The notes under the pieces were generated by a model. That model ran no database searches. It saw only the letters and a list, made by a program, of their open reading frames with translations, and was not told the DNA's origin. From Tubulanus polymorphus (lineage: Eukaryota > Nemertea > Palaeonemertea > Tubulaniformes > Tubulanidae): a DNA stretch of 64,000 nt. A program made the translations under genes and the position numbers. The stretch spans positions 17,241,110-17,305,109 of the forward strand of contig NC_134030.1 in NCBI RefSeq assembly GCF_964204645.1, in the 5' to 3' direction. This document shows, piece by piece, positions 56,246-64,000 of the stretch (position 1 is the stretch's first letter; every line of letters begins with the position of its first letter).

Positions 56246-57715
56246 TTTGCTAATTGGTTTCAAACAACGGAAGTTTCTGGTAGATGGTTTTACTAACGGG
56301 TTTCGTTTAGGATCGGCGACTCAAAGACCATATACTTTGGACATCCCAAAGAATCACAAAAGTTTTTTAGATTGTCCTTCCATAGCGAAGGGAAAAATTC
56401 TGCATGAATTTGACCTAGGCCGTATTGCCGGTCCTTTCACCACACCTGTTCATAAAAATTATGTATGTAGCCCAATGGATATAATAGCAAAAAAGAATCT
56501 GGAAAATTTAGACTCATTCACGATCTGTCCTTTCCAGAGGGGTCCTCAGTAAACGACTTTATAGAGGACGATCATAAAAAAGTGTCATATGACAACATCG
56601 AATCCGTTATTTCACTAGTTCAATTATATGGGCGCGGGTGCCTTATGGCCAAAGCAGATATTCAAGACGCCTTTCGTTTAATACCCGTCCATCCAGACGA
56701 TAATCATTTGTTGACGTTTACTTATAACAATATGTATTACTATGACCGTTGCCTGCCGATGGGTTGCGCATCATCCTGTCAATTATTTGAAGTATTCAGT
56801 TCAGCAATACAATGGATTCTATTGAATAAAAAGACGTTCAGCATATGTCCCACCTATTAGATGACTTTTTCTTTATCGGGAGGCCCATTTCTAATCAGTG
56901 TAACTTAGCTCTGCACTCATTTTTCGAAATTTGTACAGAAACCGGGATTCCCGTAAAACACGATAAGACTGTTCATCCCTGTACATGTTTAATAATATAT
57001 GGTATTGAAATAGATTCAGACGCTATGGAAGCGCGTCTGCCATTAGATAAAGTGGAAAAAATTCGTGCCCAATTGTTGGACATTAAGTGCAAAAAGTCGG
57101 TGACGCTCAAGGAACTACAGTCACTGCTAGGCCTGCTCAATTTCGCTTGCAGCGTAATCATACCCGGTAGGGCGTTTCTACGGCGCCTCTGCGATCTGAC
57201 TTGTGGAATATCCCGGCCACATCACAGAATTAGGCTAAATAACGAAGCGAGATCTGATTTAACCGCGTGGTGGTCTTTCGTAAACCATTTTAATGGTAAA
57301 TCATGTTTCTTATATTCATCATGGACACCGTCTGACGCTATTCGTTTGTATAGTGATGCTGGGGGATCGAAAGGTTTTGCAGCTGTTTTCGGTTCTCGTT
57401 GGTTCTCGGGTGGCTGGCAACATGATATGCTTGACCACCACATCACGATAAAAAGAATTCTTTCCCATAGTATTAGCGTTAGAAATATGGGGCGGTAACC
57501 TAAGAAACCATAAAATACTTTTTATGACCGACACGGCAGCTGTCGCACATATCATTAACAAAATGACCTCTACTGATAAGGTCATTATGCGTCTGGTCAG
57601 ACGTTTTGGTGCTGGTAGCAATGAAGTATAATGTATTTATTCGGAGCGAGCATATTGCAGGGTACACTAATGTGATCAGTGACAAGTTGTCCCGTTTCTG
57701 TTTTCAGGAGGCCAG
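56172..57715 (+). pseudogene. Ngaro reverse transcriptase-RNase H, frameshifted
   Basis: Open blocks: up to 56552 (PHNLDNLLIGFKQRKFLVDG, GRIAGPF), 56500-56860 (KFRLIHDLSFPEGSS, MAKADIQDAFRLIPVHPDD with catalytic Asp, LPMGCASSCQLFE), 56845-57498 (HLLDDFFFIG, the xxDD motif; then GLLNFACSVIIPGR) and RNase H with RLYSDAGGSKGFAAVFG. After a frameshift near 57450: LFPIVLALEIWGG, FMTDTAAVAHIIN and NVISDKLSRFCFQEA. The DIRS/Ngaro-type RT lacks an integrase, replaced by the recombinase downstream. At least three frameshifts. Confidence 0.9.
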
Positions 57716-57727
57716 GCAGTATGCACC

Positions 57728-58699
57728 GTGGCTGAACAGACTGCCAACTCCTATACCACCGGCCAGCTACAGAATATAGTGCAATTTCTTTTCACCAGGT
57801 CCGTCGCTCCTTCCACCAGGGCTGCATATCGTCGCGCGGTTGAGCATTTTCAGAGATTTTTGGTGAACGTCGGCCACCAGGAGCCCTTCTTTCCCTCTTC
57901 CGAAGATACTATATCGAAATATATAGCGCATCTGTTTCTGTCAGGTTACAGCAGTCCCTCTATTTTTTCATACATTTCGGCAATTAGCTTTTACCATTAA
58001 TCGGCTCGCCTACCTAACCCCACTGCATCTTTCTTTATAAGAAAAATCCTAAAAGGCGTCGCAAATTCCATCCCGAGCAGCCCTGACGCCCGTTTACCCA
58101 TTACAATAGATATTTTGACTCGGTTGGTTGCCGCGATACCCGTCGTAATGGGCGAGGGCTTCGACGGTATCTTGCTCAAGTCTATGTTCGTCTTGTGTTT
58201 TCATGCATTTTTGCGGGTCGGCGAGATATCGGTTAAGTCTAGTGGCCATGCGACTAAGGTATTACAAAAACATCAGGTCACCTTGTTCCATGGTCCTAAT
58301 TCAAAGCCGATGTTACGCGTCTGCATCACGGACTACAAGCATAGTGACTTGATACCAAAACCATTGCTGTTGCCAAAGCATTCAAACCCATCCGTTTGTC
58401 CGGTCACAATTATATCTCATTACCTCCATGTGAGCAAGCATACGTCCGGTCCATTTTTTTCAATTTCGAGATGGTGCAGCTGTATCGTATGTTTTTTTTG
58501 CAAAATCGCTAAAAAGTTGATATCATTTCTCGGCCTGCCAGTGGCCAGCAATACATCGCATAGCTTTCGGATTGGCGCCGCAACCAATGCCGCAACGAAC
58601 GGGGTCCCCGAGCCAGTCATTCGAGAGTTAGGACGATGGAAGTCAGACGCTTTCAAACGATACATTAGAATCAGTCCGGCCGGGACGGGACAACACTAA
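57728..58699 (+). pseudogene. Ngaro tyrosine recombinase, one in-frame stop
   Basis: Phage-integrase-like recombinase that inserts the circular cDNA. One frame, 57728-58699, broken by TAA at 57998-58000. N-terminal SAM-like domain (SVAPSTRAAYRRAVEHFQRF). Catalytic domain after the stop: LRVGEIS (Arg I), HSFRIGAATNAA (His-x-x-Arg) and the probable nucleophile Tyr in FKRYIRIS. All four signature residues are present. Confidence 0.9.
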
Positions 58700-59240
58700 T
58701 GACGCATTGACGCAATTTTAAATGCTAAAACTTTATTTTTGAGGGCCAAATTTTGTCTGTCTCACGTCGTTACCTTGCTTTTGTATTAAATAACGATTTT
58801 CCAAAGTAATTTGATAGCTTTGAGGATGTTAGTCTGCCTCCCTGTGCACGTATCGGTTTTTGCCGTATGTACTTAACTACGTATGTACACTTATATGTAC
58901 ATAACCCTAGTATATGTTAGTTTATATCTTATATATGACATCTAATGCTTTTAATTTTAACGAATGATATTAGTTTCAATTTGAATTCATACGTTTTTTG
59001 GAGAGCCAGAATATTTCCCTGCCTCCACGGGTTATTCAAAATCGTATCGTAACGTCTTACTCAAATACGGTTCATAATATTTGCTTGATCATAATGTTTG
59101 GTTGAGGGCCAGATGTTGTCTGCTTCACCATCCAATGCTAAAACTCAATTTACACACGTATCATTCGTAAGAGGGCCAGATGTTGTCTGCCTCGTATGTC
59201 TATGTTACAGACTTACCCCTCTCTTGAGATATGGAAACGA
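58700..59240. repeat. Ngaro 3' UTR with GAGGGCCAGATGTTGTCTGC repeats
   Basis: Four dispersed versions of GAGGGCCAGATGTTGTCTGC at about 58741, 59000 (diverged), 59104 and 59172. Non-coding. Confidence 0.6.
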
Positions 59241-59264
59241 CCTCGGTTTGGCCCGGTACTCGAA

Positions 59265-60047
59265 AAACGCCTAATGAAATACACCGAATCGGAAAACGCA
59301 TAACGCCTAATTCCTAGAAAATGACCTAATTTCGTAATTGCACCATCTACTGAGACTCACAATCCAACTCATCAACGGAAAAGTTTGAAAATACATGTGT
59401 TTTACGCTTCACGAAACGAGACTACTACTCTAATAAACTTCATTATAGGATGATGATAGAATGTCCGCCGTGCAAGCAATTATTACATAACGCCATAGAA
59501 GTGTAAACTGAAACAGTTTACACTTCTATGATAACGCGAAAACAAACGCCGCGGTTATAAACCGGCTTTCTTGAATTTTGAAACCGGAATGCATAACTAT
59601 GGTACAACCTACGCTCGTAGGTACAACGCACACAAAGACTGATAAAATAGCCTTTCTCAAAATTATCCTCCAAAACTGTTCACAACCACGCTAATGTGAA
59701 CCTACCGAACCAATGAGAGACTAAATAATGTCCAGCCCCTGAACTTCCTTGAACAAAAAATAATAAACTTTATGTTCCATATAAAAAATATGATGTCTTT
59801 TATAATCATAATACTCTGTCTTAATATGAAATGATAACACAGATAAGCCTGTGTAACCAAAGACAGTAGAAACGAAGATGGAATGGGCGGCGCTCCACGC
59901 ACTCCGACGTGAACTATGTAGCGTTGCGTACATAGTTCACGTAGGGATTTAGGTCAATTTCTTGGATGTTACTATGAATTAGGCGTTATGCGTTTTCCGA
60001 TTCGGTGTTTTTCATTAGGCGTTTTTCGAATACCGGGTTTGGCCTGG
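59265..60047. mobile_element. MITE inserted in the Ngaro
   Basis: TIRs of ~65 bp: CGGTACTCGAAAAACGCC ... GCGTTATGCG at the left (59259-59322) and the inverse at the right (59976-60040). TTTGG or longer (GTTTGGCC) is duplicated at both edges. The interior has hairpins near 59497-59532 and 59912-59942 and no coding capacity. Superfamily not assigned. Confidence 0.8.
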
Positions 60048-60069
60048 ATGTTTGTTTCAAACATCTTGT

Positions 60070-60262
60070 GGCGATTTTTTGGCCAAACTTTTCGCAAAAT
60101 ATATACATGTATGTTTCAATTTGCAACAATTTTGTAATAAACTTAGTTTCACCAGTCATTTATACTAATAAATGACCTTTATCAATCAACTACATGTCTT
60201 GTTTATTTTGCTTCAAACAAAGCTCGTCGTTTTCCATTTCTCACGGAGCGTGGATATCATAA
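60070..60262. repeat. Ngaro repeat B1
   Basis: GGCGATTTTTTGGCC to GTGGATATCATAA; matches B2 at 60540-60733 with very few differences. Confidence 0.95.
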
Positions 60263-60437
60263 ATGAGTTTTATTTTTGTAGAGAATGAAATGTTTTGTGA
60301 GATCACGCGGAGTCACGTGTTACTTATCAGTTATCAGTTACTCCTTGCCTCCGCCCCTCCTGACAACGTGGCTAAGCATTCCCTCGGAGAAACACGAGTA
60401 GGATACTTCGTTATTTTCACTGACTTCAATTCAATAT
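60263..60437. repeat. Ngaro repeat A2
   Basis: Second copy of A, fused directly to B1 as in Ngaro/PAT elements. Confidence 0.95.
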
Positions 60438-60539
60438 CCCATCCTTAATTCCCTCCCCTTTTCTTATGTGAAAATTTGTATACATTCGTATTGGGTGTAT
60501 TTATTGTTGAATGTTGTCACATCATATGATTAATTATTT

Positions 60540-60733
60540 GGCGATTTTTTGGCCAAACTTTTCGCAAAATATATACATGTATGTTTCAATTTGCAACAAT
60601 TTTGTAATAAACTTAGTTTCACCAGTCATTTATACTAATAAATGACCTTTATCAATCAACTACATGTCTTGTTTATTTTGCTTCAAACAAAGCTTGTCGT
60701 TTTCCATTTCTCACGGAGGCGTGGATATCATAA
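60540..60733. repeat. Ngaro repeat B2
   Basis: Second copy of B; its last base is the right end of the element, next to Polinton coding sequence. Confidence 0.95.
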
Positions 60734-62268
60734 AAAATAATATGTTCAGCAGCAAAGTTAATAATGTTTCCTGCAGATTTCAATATAAAACCAACAATTG
60801 ATGCAATAACTCCTGGCAATGCTGCAGCAGATTTTTTAGATAGTTCCCATAAATATTTTGCTAATTTCTTTAAACCATCATTAACTTTATCTTGTATAGA
60901 ATTATTATCATTCGGGGGTTTATCCGGTTTATTTGGAGTAGGAGTAGATTTCAATGAATTCGATATAGCTAAACCAATTGTTGTAAATAACATAGTTACA
61001 GCTGTGAGAATTGAAAGAATTGTTATTCCTTCTAATTTAAATAATAATTTTATTCTATCTTTCAATGATATTTTAGAATCTGGTTTTATCAACAAATCTT
61101 TAAAAATAACTTTTAATTTTTTAATATGATTAAGATCATATGATTTTAATAATGTATCTCTTTCTTTTTCCTGTAATTCTTTGTTATATTTTAAATCATC
61201 TATTTCTTTTTCTAAAGCTAACTTTCTGCTTTCATAATCAGCTTCCTCGATTAATTGAAGATCTTTATTTAATTCTAATTGTTTTAATTCTTCATTTGCA
61301 TTAGTTAATTCTTTTTCTAACATGGTTATTTTAGAAAATCTCATCTTAATATTAGCAATTTCACCAGCTGATTCTTGCATACCTTTAATTTCTCTACGTG
61401 CTTGTTTAGGAAATGCTTCTAATTCATTATCAGTTAAATCAAGTAATCCCTTTTCTAGTAAAGATTGTATTCGATTTATTCCAGTTATAGTACCAGGTGT
61501 ATCTAAAATACTATTCATCTCTTCGCCAAATGCATGAACTGCATCTAACATGCTATCAAAATGTTTTCCTAATTGTAATTGATTTGAATCATTATCAATT
61601 TGTTGAATATCTCTTCTAGATGTTTCGGGTGTTGAAGATCTTAATTTATCTAATCGATCTCCATACTCTTCCATTTCTGTTTCTGAATTTTTATTGATCA
61701 TTTTTAATAAGTCATCAATTCGTTGACTAAATTCTGGTATATTATCATCTCTTTCTTTTTGTGTAACATCAGTTATTTCATTACTATTACTTATTCTCTT
61801 AATTCTAAATGTTTCTAAATTTTTCAAAGTTGATACCGCTAATATTTTATTTAGTCTTGTCCTTTGATTAGTGATATCAATATAATAATCACCATCCAAA
61901 TGATAATAATATTTACCTTTAAAAAGTTTTAAATTTTCTACTAAACGTTCAGCATCTCTATCATTTATATTATACCCAGATCTTTCAAATACAGGTTTGA
62001 ATTTATAAATATATTCATTATATTCTAAATTTTTCTTTAATAAACCTGGATTTTCATTTTCAGGATCTATTCTCGATTTAGCTCCTCTAATATATTCATT
62101 TGTTGATGGGGCTTTAGAACCACTATCTACTAAATTAGAATTATATGCTGATTCATCATCATTATCAATATTAGTTTCATTTAAATTGGGTTGTGGTTCA
62201 TCAGGTATAAATCCTTCATTATTATTTCCCATGTTTTCCATTTCATAAGCTTCTCCACCTTCTGCCAT
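60734..62268 (-). pseudogene. Long Polinton membrane/coiled-coil protein, cut by the Ngaro
   Basis: About 512 native codons from the ATG at 62268 (AAATGG context) to the Ngaro edge at 60734; a fused frame runs ~20 codons into repeat B2. Acidic N terminus (residues 1-60), mixed region to 250, coiled coil ~310-400 (EKELTNANEELKQLEL...), a basic helix KISLKDRIKLLFK, a TM helix (ILSILTAVTMLFTTIGLAI, ~428-446), a Pro linker, then hydrophobic segments (AAALPGVIASIVGFILKSAG). I associate this C-terminal layout with a widespread Polinton protein, perhaps virion or membrane-associated. The last hydrophobic segment lies left of the Ngaro at about 53550-53621. Confidence 0.7.
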
Positions 62269-62283
62269 TTACATAATACAAAA

Positions 62284-63177
62284 TTAAAATTTGAAATATA
62301 ATATTCCTCCGATTACAATTCCTATACAAGTTATAGCTAATTTAGTATTTTCATGGGATTTATTATCATCATTTAGTTTAATTATTTCATGTTGAATATT
62401 ATCAGTTTTAATATTTTCTGATGTATAATAATCCGGTTTAGAATCATTATTTAATTTAATATTCTTAGTTTTAGTTTCTGTTGATTGACTACGTTTTTTA
62501 TTTTTTTCACCTTCCATTAATTTTGGAGCAGTAATAATCTTTTTATTTATATCATTTAATCCAAATGAATTATTTATTGTTGCAGTTTTAATTAGATTAT
62601 TATAACCAATTATATTTCCCATCTTTAATACTAAATCATTAGAAATAATAAATAGATTAGGGCCTATACAATAATTTAATCGAATATGTGATTTATCTAA
62701 ATAATTTTGATATCTTACAATGTTTTCTGGAATCGATCTATTTTTATCATTATGAATTGAATCTTCAAATAATACTTTGAATTGTTTCTGTGTATCAAAT
62801 GATGTATTTAAATTTCCAATTATTGGGGATCTTGTTTCAACCTGTGATCCTAGAATACATATCAAATAAGTTCTAATAGATTGATTTTTTCTTTGTATAC
62901 CTGATTTTGTAAAACCTTCATTATTTTCTAAAATGAAATAAACCCAACCATTATTGTTTTCTCGTTTTAAATGATCATAAAATTTCGGTAATTTATTGAA
63001 ATTTAATGTTTCTAAATCCTTTGTTTCTATTTTACCATAACCTAATTTATTATTATAGATATTATAACAGCTATTAGATAGTATGGGAAGTGTACAATAT
63101 GCTGCAACATTTTCAGGGCAAGGAAGTGATATTATTGTTCCAATTTTTGTTCTAAAATCAGAATTATTTATATCTAT
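62284..63177 (-). CDS. Unknown Polinton protein with C-terminal TM helix, start codon missing
   Basis: Open for ~297 codons from ATA at 63177-63175 (directly after a TGA) to 62284; the first conserved-looking words are INNSDFRTKIGTIISLPCPE. No ATG lies where the neighbours would have one, so the start may be mutated. A mainly beta-looking N-terminal ~190 residues (NGWVYFILENNEG, RTYLICILGSQVE) could be a jelly-roll-type minor capsid protein, unproven. A Lys/Asn/Thr-rich linker and a TM helix (LAITCIGIVIGGILYF) end it. It overlaps the upstream gene stop by a few bases. Confidence 0.55.
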   Translation of the reverse strand: MDINNSDFRTKIGTIISLPCPENVAAYCTLPILSNSCYNIYNNKLGYGKIETKDLETLNFNKLPKFYDHLKRENNNGWVYFILENNEGFTKSGIQRKNQSIRTYLICILGSQVETRSPIIGNLNTSFDTQKQFKVLFEDSIHNDKNRSIPENIVRYQNYLDKSHIRLNYCIGPNLFIISNDLVLKMGNIIGYNNLIKTATINNSFGLNDINKKIITAPKLMEGEKNKKRSQSTETKTKNIKLNNDSKPDYYTSENIKTDNIQHEIIKLNDDNKSHENTKLAITCIGIVIGGILYFKF

Positions 63178-63662
63178 TCATAGCAAATTTTATAAAACTT
63201 TGATAAATTAATATTATTATCTAATTCTTTAAAATATCTAGATCCTGGTAAAGCACACTCTAATTCATTTAATATTATTCTGATTTGAAAGTATGTATGA
63301 AATCTAAATAAACTTTGAATTAATTTATATTTAGAATTATTCAAATGATCATTCCAACTTATTCCACATCCTGTTGTAGCGCAATAAACAGCAAAATTTA
63401 ATTGGTTCTGCCAATACTTCATATTAGATTTTAATAACCATTGTTTTTCATCTTTCAATTTTTTAAAATAAATTAAATATACATGAAATATATTTTCCAT
63501 CTTTGCATTAAAATTATTAGTTTCATTAACATAAATTTCTAAATTAGTTAATGAATCTAAAACTTCATTTCTATATGTAATATCTTTATTAAAATCTATT
63601 GCAGGAATATTATATTTAATTGATTTATTATATTGGAAAGCTTTTGGAAAACTATGTGCCAT
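63174..63662 (-). CDS. Conserved Polinton protein, function unknown
   Basis: 162 aa, intact. The central block QLNFAVYCATTGCGISWNDH and YKLIQSLFRFHTYFQIRIIL matches, from memory, a conserved hypothetical found next to capsid genes in Polintons of cnidarians and other invertebrates. Mostly helical, no TM. Start context TATATAAATGGC. Probably a structural or assembly protein, by position. Confidence 0.7.
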   Translation of the reverse strand: MAHSFPKAFQYNKSIKYNIPAIDFNKDITYRNEVLDSLTNLEIYVNETNNFNAKMENIFHVYLIYFKKLKDEKQWLLKSNMKYWQNQLNFAVYCATTGCGISWNDHLNNSKYKLIQSLFRFHTYFQIRIILNELECALPGSRYFKELDNNINLSKFYKICYE

Positions 63663-63678
63663 TTATATAATTAAAAAA

Positions 63679-64000
63679 TTAAAAATTAACTAATTCTTTT
63701 AATAATTTATCTTGTTCTTCAACTGTTATATGGCCATTTAAACTTATTATATAATCTAGTGTATTCTTTAATTTATTAATTTCTTTTATATTAGTTTTGA
63801 TTTTTTCTTTATTACTTTTTATATTTAATTTTGAACTTATACCAGTTAAAACACTTGAACTTAATCCTAACACACCAATTGATATAGCTAAAGGTGTTAA
63901 TGGGCTGAATATTGCTAGAAATGTTATTACAGAACTAATTGTAACCGAACCACTGATAATAAAATAATATATAATTTTACTTTTTAAATATTTTTTCTTT
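63679..64000 (-). CDS. Polinton membrane protein, partial (runs off the window)
   Basis: Open from the right edge to TAA at 63681-63679 (~105 codons visible, no start). Two hydrophobic segments separated by a turn (SVITFLAIFSPLTPLAISIG, VLGLSSSVLTGISS) then a Lys-rich helix (KSNKEKIKTNIKEINKLKN). It lies 17 bases before the 162-aa gene, so the same minus-strand cluster continues to the right. Confidence 0.6.
   Translation of the reverse strand, partial: KKKYLKSKIIYYFIISGSVTISSVITFLAIFSPLTPLAISIGVLGLSSSVLTGISSKLNIKSNKEKIKTNIKEINKLKNTLDYIISLNGHITVEEQDKLLKELVNF

Larger units (their letters stand above)
53622..60733 (+). mobile_element. Ngaro-type tyrosine-recombinase retrotransposon
   Basis: Split direct repeats in the order A1 (53622-53796), coding region, B1 (60070-60262), A2 (60263-60437), spacer, B2 (60540-60733): the Ngaro/PAT arrangement. 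Genes in order: SGNH hydrolase, gag with zinc fingers, RT-RNase H, tyrosine recombinase. As expected for recombinase-mediated insertion, no target duplication is visible; Polinton coding sequence directly abuts both ends. Frameshifts and stops in several genes make this copy inactive. It carries its own MITE at 59265-60050. Confidence 0.92.
45303..64000. mobile_element. Polinton (Maverick) 2, left part, with nested Ngaro
   Basis: Begins AGTAATAGGGATAATAGG at 45303 in gypsy gag and continues past the window. It carries integrase, packaging ATPase, major capsid protein and other conserved Polinton genes; minus the Ngaro it is ~11.6 kb here. Its palindromic terminus differs in sequence from that of Polinton 1 apart from the ends, so it is a separate insertion of a related family. 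PolB and protease were not found and would lie further right if present. Confidence 0.9.

Noticed and set aside
32784-64000. Polinton 1 and 2 as the two halves of a single element with gypsy inserted between PolB and HNH
   Set aside because: The gene sets are complementary, but the gypsy is the target, not the insert: Polinton 1 has a 6-bp duplication in gypsy codons, the AGTAAT ends face the gypsy on both sides, and the two palindromic termini differ in sequence.

Overview
This is animal nuclear DNA, not microbial. It has spliced exons with GT/AG sites, tRNA-derived SINE heads, a THAP-domain exon, LINE, DIRS/Ngaro and Ty3/gypsy retrotransposons, MITEs, and a dispersed element with a ~155-bp tandem core ending in a hairpin plus CTAA, like the bivalve 'pearl'/HINE elements. 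That last element and the many AGGCCT-rich stretches suggest a marine invertebrate, perhaps a mollusc or other lophotrochozoan; the species is inference only. Almost every recognisable protein belongs to a mobile element, and most are broken.

1-31 kb is a gene-poor, repeat-rich host region. It holds a MITE at the left edge, a decayed DIRS-type gag (minus strand, 1.3-3.5 kb), a tRNA-like SINE, a THAP exon (minus, 6.7 kb), a BEN-like pseudogene (8.7-9.4 kb), three large and one small copy of the HINE-like repeat, a Mutator-like transposase pseudogene with an internal 453-bp tandem duplication (12.5-14.4 kb), a short four-exon gene with intact splice sites (15.8-17.1 kb), a 5'-truncated LINE (20.5-22.3 kb), a TA-flanked MITE (25.3-25.9 kb), and two related units with the same E-box/CCAAT/E-box promoter layout but different ORFs (19-20.5 kb and 28.5-30.2 kb).

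31-64 kb is a nest of elements. A Ty3/gypsy element (gag-PR-RT-RH-INT, minus strand, 41.3-45.3 kb) is the target of two Polintons (Mavericks). Polinton 1 ends at 41303 next to the 6-bp target duplication GTCATC. The same 6 bp, inverted (GATGAC), flanks the other end at 31495/31496, where the missing 3' part of the gypsy integrase and a zinc-finger ORF are found, so a ~1.65-kb block has been inverted. Polinton 1 keeps a replication module on the minus strand: protein-primed DNA polymerase B, a small basic protein, a long possible replication protein and two small membrane or zinc-finger proteins. Polinton 2 starts at 45303 inside gypsy gag and runs off the right edge. It carries an HNH endonuclease, two accessory proteins, a chromodomain integrase and a packaging ATPase on the plus strand; facing these are the major capsid protein, a long membrane protein and other conserved late-type genes on the minus strand. 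A 7.1-kb Ngaro-type tyrosine-recombinase retrotransposon (A1-ORFs-B1-A2-B2 split repeats, SGNH hydrolase, gag, RT-RNase H, recombinase) has landed in the last codons of the long membrane protein gene, and a MITE has landed in the Ngaro.

The most unusual features are: each Polinton terminus is itself a 270-360 bp palindrome bounded by the AGTAAT end; nearly every Polinton gene starts in a TAAATG context, with TTAATAAAAA upstream of a subset; the large genes are mostly broken by in-frame stops rather than frameshifts; an HNH nuclease lies next to one terminus; and the gypsy element appears to carry a spliced zinc-finger third ORF.
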